DNA of 64,000 bases from Acuticoccus sp051016205 (GTDB lineage: Bacteria > Pseudomonadota > Alphaproteobacteria > Rhizobiales > Amorphaceae). The notes under the pieces are model-generated. The model searched no databases. It saw only the letters and a program-made list of their open reading frames with translations, and was not told the DNA's origin. This document shows, one piece after another, positions 19,339 through 27,594 of this stretch. The stretch lies in contig CP136534.1 of the NCBI GenBank assembly GCA_051016205.1, positions 1,426,001 through 1,490,000 on the forward strand, written 5' to 3'. Position 1 is the stretch's first letter, and the number at the start of each line of letters is the position of its first letter. Position numbers and translations under genes: made by a program.

Positions 19339-22124
19339 ACATCCTTGCCGACGTCCTTGGTGGTGAAGGCGCGCTCGGTGCCATTTTGGCCGCCGAATGG
19401 GTGGAGCCTGCCGCAGGTGTCGCCCGCGCCCTTTCCCTCACCGATACGCGTACGGTGGTGGATGCCTCCAACGCATTCGCCGTCGCCGGTCAGGGAACGT
19501 GCTGGCTGATCCTTTCAGGCGCCGTCGACCTGTTGTGGGCCGAGCCAGAGGGCCGGGTCTTTCTTGCAAGGGTGGAGGCGGGCGGCCTTATCGACGCCAT
19601 GACCGAGGCCGATGGCGACAGCCGCGTCGTTGCCATCCCCAGCGAAGACACAGAGATCGTTACCACCACCCGCGCCGCCCTGCGCACCTATGCGGGGACC
19701 GAGGAAGGGCGCGAGCCTGTCAAAACCCTCTTCGCCGGCTGGGTGGAGGGCATGACCGCCGCCATAGGCGCGGACGCCGTACAGCCCGAATCGCCCAACA
19801 TCCCAGAAAGCAAGGCCGATGCCGGTTGGGAGGCGCCACTCAATGCCCTCAACGCCTGCGCCGTTGCCGTCGGGCAGAAGCGCCTTCACGCTGCCCGAGA
19901 GGCCCGTGTCCGCCGCGCCGTCCACACCCGCGAGCGCACCGAAGAGCGTTTTGCCACGAGGCTCGACGACACCGCACGCCTGGTGGACAATCGAAAGCGC
20001 GTCTCTGGCGGCCTGCAGACCACACTGAACGAGGCTTTCCAGCTTCTCTACCGTGCCATCGGCGCACCGGGCGAACCCAAGGAGCTCATCTCCGGCGAGG
20101 ATGAGAGCGAGATCGAAACCATCCAAGCCCTTGCCCGTAACAACAACCTGCTCAGCCGCACCGTCACCCTGGAGGACGGGTGGTGGAAAGGCGACCACGG
20201 CCCGCTCCTAGGCTTCACACGTGACCAGCGGCACCCCCTTGCCCTTGTCCCGCGTCCCGGCGGCGGTTACGAGGTGGCCACTCCCCGCGGCCCGCAGGTG
20301 GTCGGCCCCCAATTTGCCGCCACCATCGACCCCATCGCCCACGTCTTCATGACGGCACTGCCACCGGGAAAACTCTCCCCCTGGCGGCTGTTCAAGTTCA
20401 GCCTGTTCGGCGCGTCGCGGGACGTTCGCCACATCATCTACTGCCTCCTGTTGAGCGGGCTTTTCTCCCTCGTCACACCCATTGCCATCGGCTGGTTGAT
20501 GAGCCCGATCATCCCAAGTGCCGAATTGACCCAGGTGGCCGTGATCGGCACGCTGCTTTTGGTGGTTGCGGCCGCGAGCACCATGACGGGCGTCGTCCAG
20601 TCGCTGGCCTCTCTGCGGCTTGAAGGGCAGATGGAAAACCGTGTGGAATCGGCCGTCTGGATCCGCATCCTCACCCTGCCGGCTCCCTTCTTCCGAATCT
20701 ACACGGCAGGCGACCTTGCCAACCGCGCCGACAGTATCGACGGGATGCGGGCAACGCTCGGCCAGGCGGCAAGCCTACTTCTGGCAAGCAGCGTCGGCGT
20801 CCTCTTCAGCTTCGGACTGATGGTCTACTACGACTGGCGCGTTGCCGTTGTCGCCTTCCTTGTGGCGGCCGTGTTCGGGCTGTTTGCCATCGTCCTTGGC
20901 CGCTACATCCTGTCCTACAACCAGCGCACGCTGGACCTGACGGGCAAGATCCAAGGCATTGTCCTGCAAATGGTGGGAGCCATCGGCAAACTGCGCGTGG
21001 CAGGGGCTGAGCGCCGCGCCTTCTTACGCTGGCTGAACGACTATCGCGAACTCACCCGCCTTTCCATGCGCCAGCGCATCTTGAACAACCGCCTTGTGGT
21101 GGTACGCGCGCTGTTTCCCTACCTCAGCACCATCGCCGTCCTTGCCACCATCGGCATTCAAATGAAGATCTTGTTTGAGTTCTTCGATGCCAACCCCTCG
21201 CCCGTCCCGACCACGACGGACACCTTGTCCACCGCCGCCTTTATCAGCTTCAACGTGGCGCTGGGGCAGTTCACCGCGGCCATGTTCTCCGCCGCCCGGG
21301 GCACGTTGTACCTGTACATGCTCCATCCGCTCTATAACCGCGTTCGCCCCATCTTGGACGCTGAGCCTGAAGAGCACGTGAGCTACGGTCACCTCACCAA
21401 GGTGGATGGGGACATTGCGCTGAGCGACGTCACCTTTCGCTACACCCGCGACGGACCTGTGGTCTTGCGCAACGTCACCTTCACTACACCAAAGGGGAAG
21501 ATGACGGCGATCGTCGGCCCGTCGGGGGCGGGCAAATCTTCCATCGTGCGGCTTTTGCTGGGGTTCGAGACGCCTGAGTCAGGCAGCGTCTACGTGGACG
21601 GCAACGATATCCGCTTCGTCAACCAGTGGGACTTGCGGCGCTTTTACGGCGTTGTCCTCCAGGATGGCTCGCTCCTGTCGGGTTCGGTCTACGACAACGT
21701 TGCCGGCGGCATCCCCTACACCATGGACGAGGTGGAGGCCGCCGTCGTCTCGGCAGGTCTGGGCGAGGAGTTGAAGAGCTGGCCCATGGGCCTCAACACC
21801 CAGGTGGGCGACGGCTCGGCGGTGATTTCCCGCGGCCAGCGCCAGCGCTTGATGATTGCACGGGCGATCCTGCGCAAACCCAAGATCCTCATCCTGGACG
21901 AGGCCACGAGCGCCCTCGACAACGTCACCCAGGCCTTCGTGACGGAAAACCTCAAAGCCATGCAATGCACGCAGGTGGTGATCGCCCATCGCCTCTCCAC
22001 CATCGTCGATGCGGACAAGATTGTCGTCCTTGACGCAGGCGCCGTCGCCGAAGAGGGCACCTACAAGGAGCTGATGGAGAAGAAAGGCATTTTCGCCCGC
22101 CTCGTGGAACGACAAGTCCAGTGA
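19335..22124 (+). CDS. NHLM-type ABC transporter, second ATPase/permease
   Basis: A 929-residue protein of the second NHLM ABC family. The N-terminal 130 residues resemble a cyclic-nucleotide-binding-like beta fold. A roughly 250-residue soluble region and six transmembrane helices (about 385-680) come next, then an ATP-binding domain with Walker A GPSGAGKSS (about 728) and Walker B ILILDEATSALD (about 852). The ABC signature is altered: ISRGQRQRL instead of LSGGQ. It has no C39 peptidase. It starts with an ATGA overlap with the PCAT gene, so the two are translationally coupled and may act together. The family always accompanies PCAT in NHLM clusters, but its separate role is not settled. Confidence 0.9.
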   Translation: MNILADVLGGEGALGAILAAEWVEPAAGVARALSLTDTRTVVDASNAFAVAGQGTCWLILSGAVDLLWAEPEGRVFLARVEAGGLIDAMTEADGDSRVVAIPSEDTEIVTTTRAALRTYAGTEEGREPVKTLFAGWVEGMTAAIGADAVQPESPNIPESKADAGWEAPLNALNACAVAVGQKRLHAAREARVRRAVHTRERTEERFATRLDDTARLVDNRKRVSGGLQTTLNEAFQLLYRAIGAPGEPKELISGEDESEIETIQALARNNNLLSRTVTLEDGWWKGDHGPLLGFTRDQRHPLALVPRPGGGYEVATPRGPQVVGPQFAATIDPIAHVFMTALPPGKLSPWRLFKFSLFGASRDVRHIIYCLLLSGLFSLVTPIAIGWLMSPIIPSAELTQVAVIGTLLLVVAAASTMTGVVQSLASLRLEGQMENRVESAVWIRILTLPAPFFRIYTAGDLANRADSIDGMRATLGQAASLLLASSVGVLFSFGLMVYYDWRVAVVAFLVAAVFGLFAIVLGRYILSYNQRTLDLTGKIQGIVLQMVGAIGKLRVAGAERRAFLRWLNDYRELTRLSMRQRILNNRLVVVRALFPYLSTIAVLATIGIQMKILFEFFDANPSPVPTTTDTLSTAAFISFNVALGQFTAAMFSAARGTLYLYMLHPLYNRVRPILDAEPEEHVSYGHLTKVDGDIALSDVTFRYTRDGPVVLRNVTFTTPKGKMTAIVGPSGAGKSSIVRLLLGFETPESGSVYVDGNDIRFVNQWDLRRFYGVVLQDGSLLSGSVYDNVAGGIPYTMDEVEAAVVSAGLGEELKSWPMGLNTQVGDGSAVISRGQRQRLMIARAILRKPKILILDEATSALDNVTQAFVTENLKAMQCTQVVIAHRLSTIVDADKIVVLDAGAVAEEGTYKELMEKKGIFARLVERQVQ

Positions 22125-22143
22125 CACCGGCGACAGCCGCGCC

Positions 22144-23604
22144 ATGAGCCTTGCCGAAGCCTGGGAGGCCGTGTGTCACCACATCGATGGGATTGCCGCA
22201 GGACCCCTCATCGAAGCGCTCCACACCCAAGGGGTTTTCCACCGCCTCGCCCGCCAAAGGACAACCGCGCACGACCTTGAAGCCGACGGATTGACGCCAG
22301 GCGACGCGGCCCTTGCCCTCAAACTCCTCCTCACCCAAGCCATTGTGCTGCACGACGGGAACGGCGTCGTCCTCACTCCCTTCGGTAAGGCCGTCGCCGC
22401 TTCGCCGCAGTGGCATCAAGGCGCCGCTGACCGCATTGCCCAGGCGTCTGCGATCCTCGGCGGCGAGGACCCGCCATTCTCGCCGCCTTCCGAGGCGTGG
22501 CCGGAGAGGATCCGCGCCCACCATCTCGGCCCCCTGGTCGCCGCACTCTGCCACGGGCTCTTCGGACAGGGCATTGCGCGGGACGCGCCGCTCCCCATCG
22601 GCCCACAGGCAGCGGCGTGCCTTCAGGCGACGGGCTGGGCGCACGTGGAGGCAGGCGTCGCATCGCTCACCGAGGCGGGACGAGCGGCAATCACCCTTGC
22701 GTCGCAATACGCCTACCCGCTCTCCTACCTTCCGACCTTTGCGGCAACGGGGGCGATCATCACCGGTCAAGGCGCGCCGTCCGCGAGTGAGGGAGAGGAG
22801 CGCCATGTGGACAGAGCCCTCGACATCGCCTTCTCAGGCATCGTCTTTACAGCAAGCTGCAAGGACCCGTTCCTGGAGGCGCTCCTGCCTTTGTTCGACA
22901 AACCGCTGGACGTGCAGCCGTCGGCCATCGTCGACACGGGGTCAGGCGACGGCACGGTTCTGGTGGAAGCCTTCAAGGCCATCAAAGCCACGACGCGAGG
23001 CCAGCACCTAGACACGCACCCTTTGACGCTGGTCGGGGTGGAGTACAACGAAGTGGCGCGCTGCACGACCGAAGCGCGCCTTGCTGCACTGGACACGCCG
23101 AGCCTTGCCATCGCTGGCGACATCGGCGACCCGAACGCCATCGGCGACGCGCTGGAACGGGAAGGACTCGATCCGCTCGCCGCCGTCCATGTCAACAAAT
23201 CGGTCCTGCACAACCGCACCCATCGCCCGCCCGCCAAACGGATCGCCGCGCCGCCCAGCCGCGCGGTGTTCATCGACCCCTCGGGCCGGCGCATCCCCAC
23301 CGAGGAGGCATTTGGCGCTCTGGTCGCGCTTTTGGCTGCCTGGCGGCCCTTCATCCAAAGGCATGGGATGATCTCCATTGAAGCCCACACCGTGGACCCT
23401 GTGAAGGCTGGCCAGTGCGTTGGCCGCAGCCTGATCACAAGCCTTGATGCCGCCCATGGCCTATCGCGCCAGTATCTGATGGAAATTGCCGTTCATAGGG
23501 CAGCCGCCGATGCGGCCGGCCTTCAACGCCTTGCCCAGCACGATGTGGGGGCGGCGATGATGGGCGAGCCCATCATGTCCATCGACCATCTCATCGTGTC
23601 GTGA
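22144..23604 (+). CDS. SAM-dependent methyltransferase of the RiPP island
   Basis: A 486-residue class I methyltransferase. The N-terminal ~200 residues form a helical/winged region with no catalytic motif. The Rossmann domain starts near residue 262 with IVDTGSGDGTVLVE (SAM-binding glycine loop, acidic Asp264) and continues with LTLVGVEYNEVA. Size and layout recall the large methyltransferases found next to polyketide and peptide pathways. It follows the second ABC gene by 19 nt and is probably co-transcribed. O- or N-methylation of the peptide is a plausible role, but nothing in the sequence shows the acceptor. Its last 14 bp overlap the convergent MetX-like gene. Confidence 0.75.
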   Translation: MSLAEAWEAVCHHIDGIAAGPLIEALHTQGVFHRLARQRTTAHDLEADGLTPGDAALALKLLLTQAIVLHDGNGVVLTPFGKAVAASPQWHQGAADRIAQASAILGGEDPPFSPPSEAWPERIRAHHLGPLVAALCHGLFGQGIARDAPLPIGPQAAACLQATGWAHVEAGVASLTEAGRAAITLASQYAYPLSYLPTFAATGAIITGQGAPSASEGEERHVDRALDIAFSGIVFTASCKDPFLEALLPLFDKPLDVQPSAIVDTGSGDGTVLVEAFKAIKATTRGQHLDTHPLTLVGVEYNEVARCTTEARLAALDTPSLAIAGDIGDPNAIGDALEREGLDPLAAVHVNKSVLHNRTHRPPAKRIAAPPSRAVFIDPSGRRIPTEEAFGALVALLAAWRPFIQRHGMISIEAHTVDPVKAGQCVGRSLITSLDAAHGLSRQYLMEIAVHRAAADAAGLQRLAQHDVGAAMMGEPIMSIDHLIVS

Positions 23605-24715
23605 CAGGCGCCGCCATGAATGTGGTGAGGAGCGGCGCAAGGGTCTGAAACTCATAGATAAAGGCGCCGTGTCCCAAGGGGCTTTCAAGCACCTCGTGCT
23701 GCACGGTCCCGTCAGGCATTGCAGCGGCAATTTCTGCCATCTCCTCGGTGGGATAGCGCCAGTCGGAGGCGTAGCTGACGAGGAGAAGGGGCGAGGTCAC
23801 ATTCCTAAACGCGGCCCCTAGCGAGCCATGGTCCCGCGCCATATCAAAATAGTCGATGGCCCGGGTGAGGTAGATGAGGCTGTTGGCATCAAGGTGCCCT
23901 TGAGCTGCGTTCTCGCGCACCCGGTTCAACAACGCCTCGATGGCAAAGTCCGGCTCCAATGTGTAGCGCGGCGCCTTGCCGTGCACCGTGCGGGTGCCGA
24001 AGCGGCTCTCCAGGGTCTCGCGGCTCATCCAGAAGAGCGCGCCTGTCATTGCCAGAAGACCGAGCCCAGCGGCGGGCTGGCTGTTGCCATACTGCCCGTC
24101 GTTGAAGGCTGGATCGCTGAGGATGGCTGCCCGCAGCACCGCCCAAAGGGCTGTGTTGTGAGCGCTGGTCTTCGCCGTTGCGCTGATCACCACCGCGCGG
24201 TCCACCCGCTCGGGCGCTCGCGCCAGCCACTCAAGCACCTGAAAGCCCCCGAGGCACCCACCGATCACTGTGTGAAAGCGGCCAATGCCCAATGCGTCGG
24301 CAAGCTTGATCTGCGCAGCCACCATGTCGGCCACCGTCACCACGGGGAAAGTGAGCCCATAAGGGCGCCCGGTGGCAGGGTCGATGGAGGAGGGCCCGGT
24401 GGACGCTGCACCGCCGACCACGTTGGGGCAGATCACGCACAGCCTGTCGGTGTCGAGCGCCTTGCCGGGGCCGATGGCAGCGTCCCACCAGCCAGACTTG
24501 CCGCCTTCGGCGCGCGGTGCGCCGGCGGCGTGGTGGTCCGCCGTCAGCCCATGCAGCACAAGGACGGCATTGTCGCGGGCGGGCGATAGGTCCCCATAGG
24601 TCTCAAACACCACCTCCACAGGAAGGGTGCGCCCGCAGGTCAGGGGGAGGGGTTCTGCCAGCTTTTCACGGAGGCAGGTGCCGAAGCCGCTCGGCCCACC
24701 GGGCCTGTCGGCCAC
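23591..24715 (-). CDS. MetX-like alpha/beta-hydrolase acyltransferase with Cys nucleophile
   Basis: A 374-residue protein of the homoserine O-acyltransferase (MetX) fold. The family opening LPLTCGRTLPVEVVFETYG is present, as are HGLTADHHA and NVVGGAASTGPSSIDP. The nucleophile elbow, GGSMGG in typical MetX, reads GGCLGG here, so Ser is replaced by Cys154. The partners Asp318 (YASDWRYP) and His349 (LGHGAFI, usually GHDAF) are retained. The GTG start at 24715 follows the radical SAM stop by one base. A longer start at 24772 would overlap the upstream gene. It lies within the RiPP island on the maturase transcript. Methionine synthesis remains possible, but a tailoring acyl transfer is an attractive alternative. 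Confidence 0.8.
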   Translation of the reverse strand: MADRPGGPSGFGTCLREKLAEPLPLTCGRTLPVEVVFETYGDLSPARDNAVLVLHGLTADHHAAGAPRAEGGKSGWWDAAIGPGKALDTDRLCVICPNVVGGAASTGPSSIDPATGRPYGLTFPVVTVADMVAAQIKLADALGIGRFHTVIGGCLGGFQVLEWLARAPERVDRAVVISATAKTSAHNTALWAVLRAAILSDPAFNDGQYGNSQPAAGLGLLAMTGALFWMSRETLESRFGTRTVHGKAPRYTLEPDFAIEALLNRVRENAAQGHLDANSLIYLTRAIDYFDMARDHGSLGAAFRNVTSPLLLVSYASDWRYPTEEMAEIAAAMPDGTVQHEVLESPLGHGAFIYEFQTLAPLLTTFMAAPVTTR

Positions 24716-24716
24716 G

Positions 24717-26693
24717 TCAAACGGCGGCGATGAGCTGTTCCACAAGGCCTTTGCCCTTTGCCACATGACCACCCGGAAAGGCCGACGGCGCAGGAATTTT
24801 CCTGTGCGGCTTGGTCAGCGCCAGCGAGATCAGCCGGCCGTCGAGCCGCACCATCAGCCGCGCCTCAATCAACTTCTCGGCCACATCAAGCGCAAGCGCG
24901 GCCTCAAAACCAGCCTTTTCCATGTGATCGATGACGCGCGCTTCAGGCGGGCCGTCGTCGGCGGCAAACATCAGCGCGCGCTCGGCCCCTTGCAGCGTCA
25001 TCCCGACACCGCCCGGACGGGAATCCTCAATCACCAGTCCGCCAGGGGTGTCGTGCATATCGAGAACGGGGGGTGGACCATCCCGCCACGCGCGCCGCCA
25101 TTCAAGGATGCGCCGGCGCACGGCCCGCAGGCCAGGCCGCTCTTCTGGCAAGGGGGCGGGTGCATCGTCCTGAAAGAAATAGACCTGATCGGCCATTGCC
25201 GCCTCGTCCAGAGGGTAGGCGTAGCGGTAGAGTTCGGCAGGCTTTAGCGACAGGCCGTAGCTATCGGGCCGGGTGAAGTAGGGCGAGTAGCGGTCGTAAC
25301 GCAAACGCACGGTGACACCGGCCTGCAGGTGAAAGAGCGCCGGCATGAAGGCCGCCATCTCCTCGTACCAAGCGTCCTCCTCGCCCGGAAACTCTGAGAT
25401 GATGCTCCAGCTCGCCCTGACGCCATACTGCCTGCACCACTTCAGCAACAGGACGTTTTGCGCTGCCGTGCAGCCTTTGCGCATCAAGGTCAGAACCTTG
25501 CTGTGAAGGCTTTCGATCCCCGGCTGGATCCAGTGAACACCGGCGTCCGCCAGCGCCTTCACCTGCGCTTTCTTCAAGTTCGACTTGGTCTCGAAAAACA
25601 AGATGTAAGGCTCTTCCAGAGCGGCAAGATCGGGCAGGACCGCGCGGAAGTAGGCAAGGTCCATGATGTTGTCGACCGCCTCGATGCGCCGGGTGCCGTG
25701 GCGGCGGACCATCTCGGCCATCTCCTCCACCACCTTCTCGGGCCGTTTGGCGCGGTAGCTCATGTTGCCACCGTTGAGGCCGCAGAACGTGCAGTGGCTT
25801 CTCGCCCCCCACCAGCACCCGCGCGAGAACTCCATGGGAAGACCCGGGCTCACGAGGCCGGCATAAAGACAACCTGAAAGCTCGGCAAAGTAATCATCAT
25901 AGACGGGGAGCGGCAGGTCGCGGATGTCTTCCGTGATGGCCCTTGGCGCCCCGTCCCCCGCAGTGGTGGTGGGGTAGCCTTCGCGCCTGTGATGCGGGCC
26001 GAAAACGCCGAACGGCAAGTCTTCCACCGCAATCTCGCGACCTTTTGCGAGGATCTTGTCCATCAACTCGGTGATGAACTGGTCCGCTTCGCCGGAGACC
26101 ACGTAGTCCACCCAAGGGTAGTGGGCGTGGGTGGTGCGGCCCATCACCGACTCGCAATTTGCCCCGCCCATGAGGGTGACGATGTCCGGCGCGATCTCCC
26201 TCAGCCGTCGCAGCACGGCAAGCGAAGCCACGTGCTGCTGAAACATTGAGGTGCAGCCGACGATCTTTGGCTGGCGCGCGGCAATCTTGCGGGCGGTCCA
26301 GTCGGTAAAGGCGACCGCCTGTTCGCGCAGCGCCAGGAGGCTCTCTTTCGTCAGCCCGTTGGTGGCAAGCTGCGGGGCAACGGACTGCAGCTTTTCAAGA
26401 TAGTCATCGTGGGCCGGCGCGAAGTCGGGGAAGGCGGCAGCGCCGAAAATCCAGTCCACCACAGCGTCTTCGGGCCTGACGGAGATGAGAGTCTGTGTGG
26501 TCTCAAGACCGAAATAGTCCAAGAACCAAAGGTTTGGGTAGAGAACTTGCGTGGCAAGACCGTGGCGCAGGAGGATCGACTGCAAAAGTCCGAGCGCAAT
26601 GGACGGCCGCTCCACCCCCGACACAGGCATATTGACCAGACATACGGTCGTCGCGCCGGGTTGCTTGGAAGTCTGGCGCGCGGGAGCGTTCAC
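24717..26693 (-). CDS. RiPP maturation radical SAM protein 1 (B12-type)
   Basis: A 658-residue maturase. The N-terminal ~200 residues resemble a cobalamin-binding domain (VCLVNMPVSGVERPSIALGL, then GCTSMFQQHVASL and LMGGANCESVMG). The iron-sulfur motif is Cys293-x7-Cys301-x2-Cys304 in RGCWWGARSHCTFCGLNG, the spacing typical of this peptide-modifying family rather than the classical Cx3Cx2C. The reaction is not known from sequence; relatives with B12 often methylate unactivated carbons. The GTG start at 26693 has a gaagga site; a TTG start at 26765 is possible. It is divergent from the precursor gene and coupled to the MetX-like gene. Confidence 0.88.
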   Translation of the reverse strand: MNAPARQTSKQPGATTVCLVNMPVSGVERPSIALGLLQSILLRHGLATQVLYPNLWFLDYFGLETTQTLISVRPEDAVVDWIFGAAAFPDFAPAHDDYLEKLQSVAPQLATNGLTKESLLALREQAVAFTDWTARKIAARQPKIVGCTSMFQQHVASLAVLRRLREIAPDIVTLMGGANCESVMGRTTHAHYPWVDYVVSGEADQFITELMDKILAKGREIAVEDLPFGVFGPHHRREGYPTTTAGDGAPRAITEDIRDLPLPVYDDYFAELSGCLYAGLVSPGLPMEFSRGCWWGARSHCTFCGLNGGNMSYRAKRPEKVVEEMAEMVRRHGTRRIEAVDNIMDLAYFRAVLPDLAALEEPYILFFETKSNLKKAQVKALADAGVHWIQPGIESLHSKVLTLMRKGCTAAQNVLLLKWCRQYGVRASWSIISEFPGEEDAWYEEMAAFMPALFHLQAGVTVRLRYDRYSPYFTRPDSYGLSLKPAELYRYAYPLDEAAMADQVYFFQDDAPAPLPEERPGLRAVRRRILEWRRAWRDGPPPVLDMHDTPGGLVIEDSRPGGVGMTLQGAERALMFAADDGPPEARVIDHMEKAGFEAALALDVAEKLIEARLMVRLDGRLISLALTKPHRKIPAPSAFPGGHVAKGKGLVEQLIAAV

Positions 26694-27045
26694 AGGCGGT
26701 CCTTCGACATCGGCCCCCAGCCACCGGGGTCGCGGAAAGGATGGCCGAAAACGCGTTCTTGTCAATCAAAGATGACAGCCGAGGCGCTGCGAGTACCTAA
26801 ATCTCAGGCAATCCCGTGAATGATATATTTCAATTCGAGTAGGCCCCACAGTTTCTCACGGTGCATCATCTGTCAATGTACCATGAATGCCGGCGCAGGC
26901 TGGGTGGGTGGCGTCACGTAAACTTGACGACGATGGGCCTGCCTTCTAACCTCCACGATTGGCGCTTCGGGCCGGTCGAGGCTTCGCGCCGGTTCGCACA
27001 CGCACAAAAAGATCCGCCCACGCGGGACAAGAACGGATAAAAACG
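26694..27045. promoter_or_regulatory. divergent control region of the RiPP island
   Basis: About 350 bp between the radical SAM maturase and the precursor gene. It holds an AT-rich patch (tgatatatttcaatt, about 26823-26837), unusual in this genome. A sigma70-like promoter faces the precursor: TTGACG at 26924-26929, a 17-bp spacer, TAACCT at 26947-26952. That predicts a 5' leader of about 87 nt. No clear operator was found. Confidence 0.45.
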
Positions 27046-27444
27046 ATGTCACTCTCAGAAGCCAAACGGTTTGCCGACGCCCTCGCCTCCGACACTGCAC
27101 TGGCAGCAGAAGTAAAGTCGGGCGCCTCGGGGCTGTCGTCTGTTGTGGAGTTGGCCAAGTCGAAGGGCTACGACTTTACCGTTGACGAGGCGAAGGACTT
27201 TATCCAGTCCCGCACCCCCCAAGACTTGACGGACGAACAGTTGGACGCCATTGCCGGCGGGAAACATCACCATTCGTCCGTTGCCACAAGCACCAAGGTG
27301 GCGCAGACCACGGCGGTCGCCTCCACCGCCGTTGAAGCGGCCGAGGTTGCCACCACCGCCGTCCAGGTGACGGAAGGCGCTGCGGACGTCGCGGCCGCCG
27401 CCGAGGTTGTAGCGGTTGCCGCCGCTGCCGTGGTCCTCACCTAA
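27046..27444 (+). CDS. Nif11-leader RiPP precursor peptide
   Basis: A 132-residue precursor. The leader (1-72) matches the Nif11-like pattern: MSLSEAKRFADALASD, then a GYDFTVDEAKDFI segment and the LTDEQLDAIAGG double-Gly end at 71-72, the expected cut site of the C39 exporter. The remaining 60-residue core begins KHHHSSVATSTK and ends with a run of Ala and Val then LT. Core content: 20 Ala, 13 Val, 9 Thr, 4 Ser, 4 Glu, 3 His, no Cys, no Asn, no aromatic residue. Lanthionine or thioether rings are therefore impossible. The neighbouring epimerase and B12 radical SAM enzyme suggest D-residues and methylation. The ATG at 27046 has a weak acgga site. Confidence 0.88.
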   Translation: MSLSEAKRFADALASDTALAAEVKSGASGLSSVVELAKSKGYDFTVDEAKDFIQSRTPQDLTDEQLDAIAGGKHHHSSVATSTKVAQTTAVASTAVEAAEVATTAVQVTEGAADVAAAAEVVAVAAAAVVLT

Positions 27445-27494
27445 CAGGCCCACACCTGTGCGGGGCTCTTGCTGCCGCATGGGTCGACCTTTGC

Positions 27495-27520
27495 GCCCGG
27501 GCCGCGGCCGCCGTCCGGGC
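27495..27520 (+). other. GC-rich hairpin between precursor and epimerase genes
   Basis: Arms gcccgg (27495-27500) and ccgggc (27515-27520) with a GC-rich loop, in the 150-nt gap after the precursor. There is no T-tract. It could be an attenuator or a 3' stabiliser that lets more precursor than enzyme be made, as is common in RiPP operons. This is inference only. Confidence 0.3.
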
Positions 27521-27594
27521 TTGCGACACACGGTATGAACCGCAAAGGCCCTTCAAGGCCCAAAGGCGCGTGCCACCGCAAAGGCTTGAGCTGT

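Noticed and set aside
22144..23604. Methyltransferase as an N-methyltransferase like PoyE
   Set aside because: No specific similarity could be seen and the core has no Asn, so I left the acceptor open.
27046..27444. Lanthipeptide or thioether (sactipeptide) assignment
   Set aside because: The core has no cysteine and no LanM/LanB-type cyclase gene is in the island.
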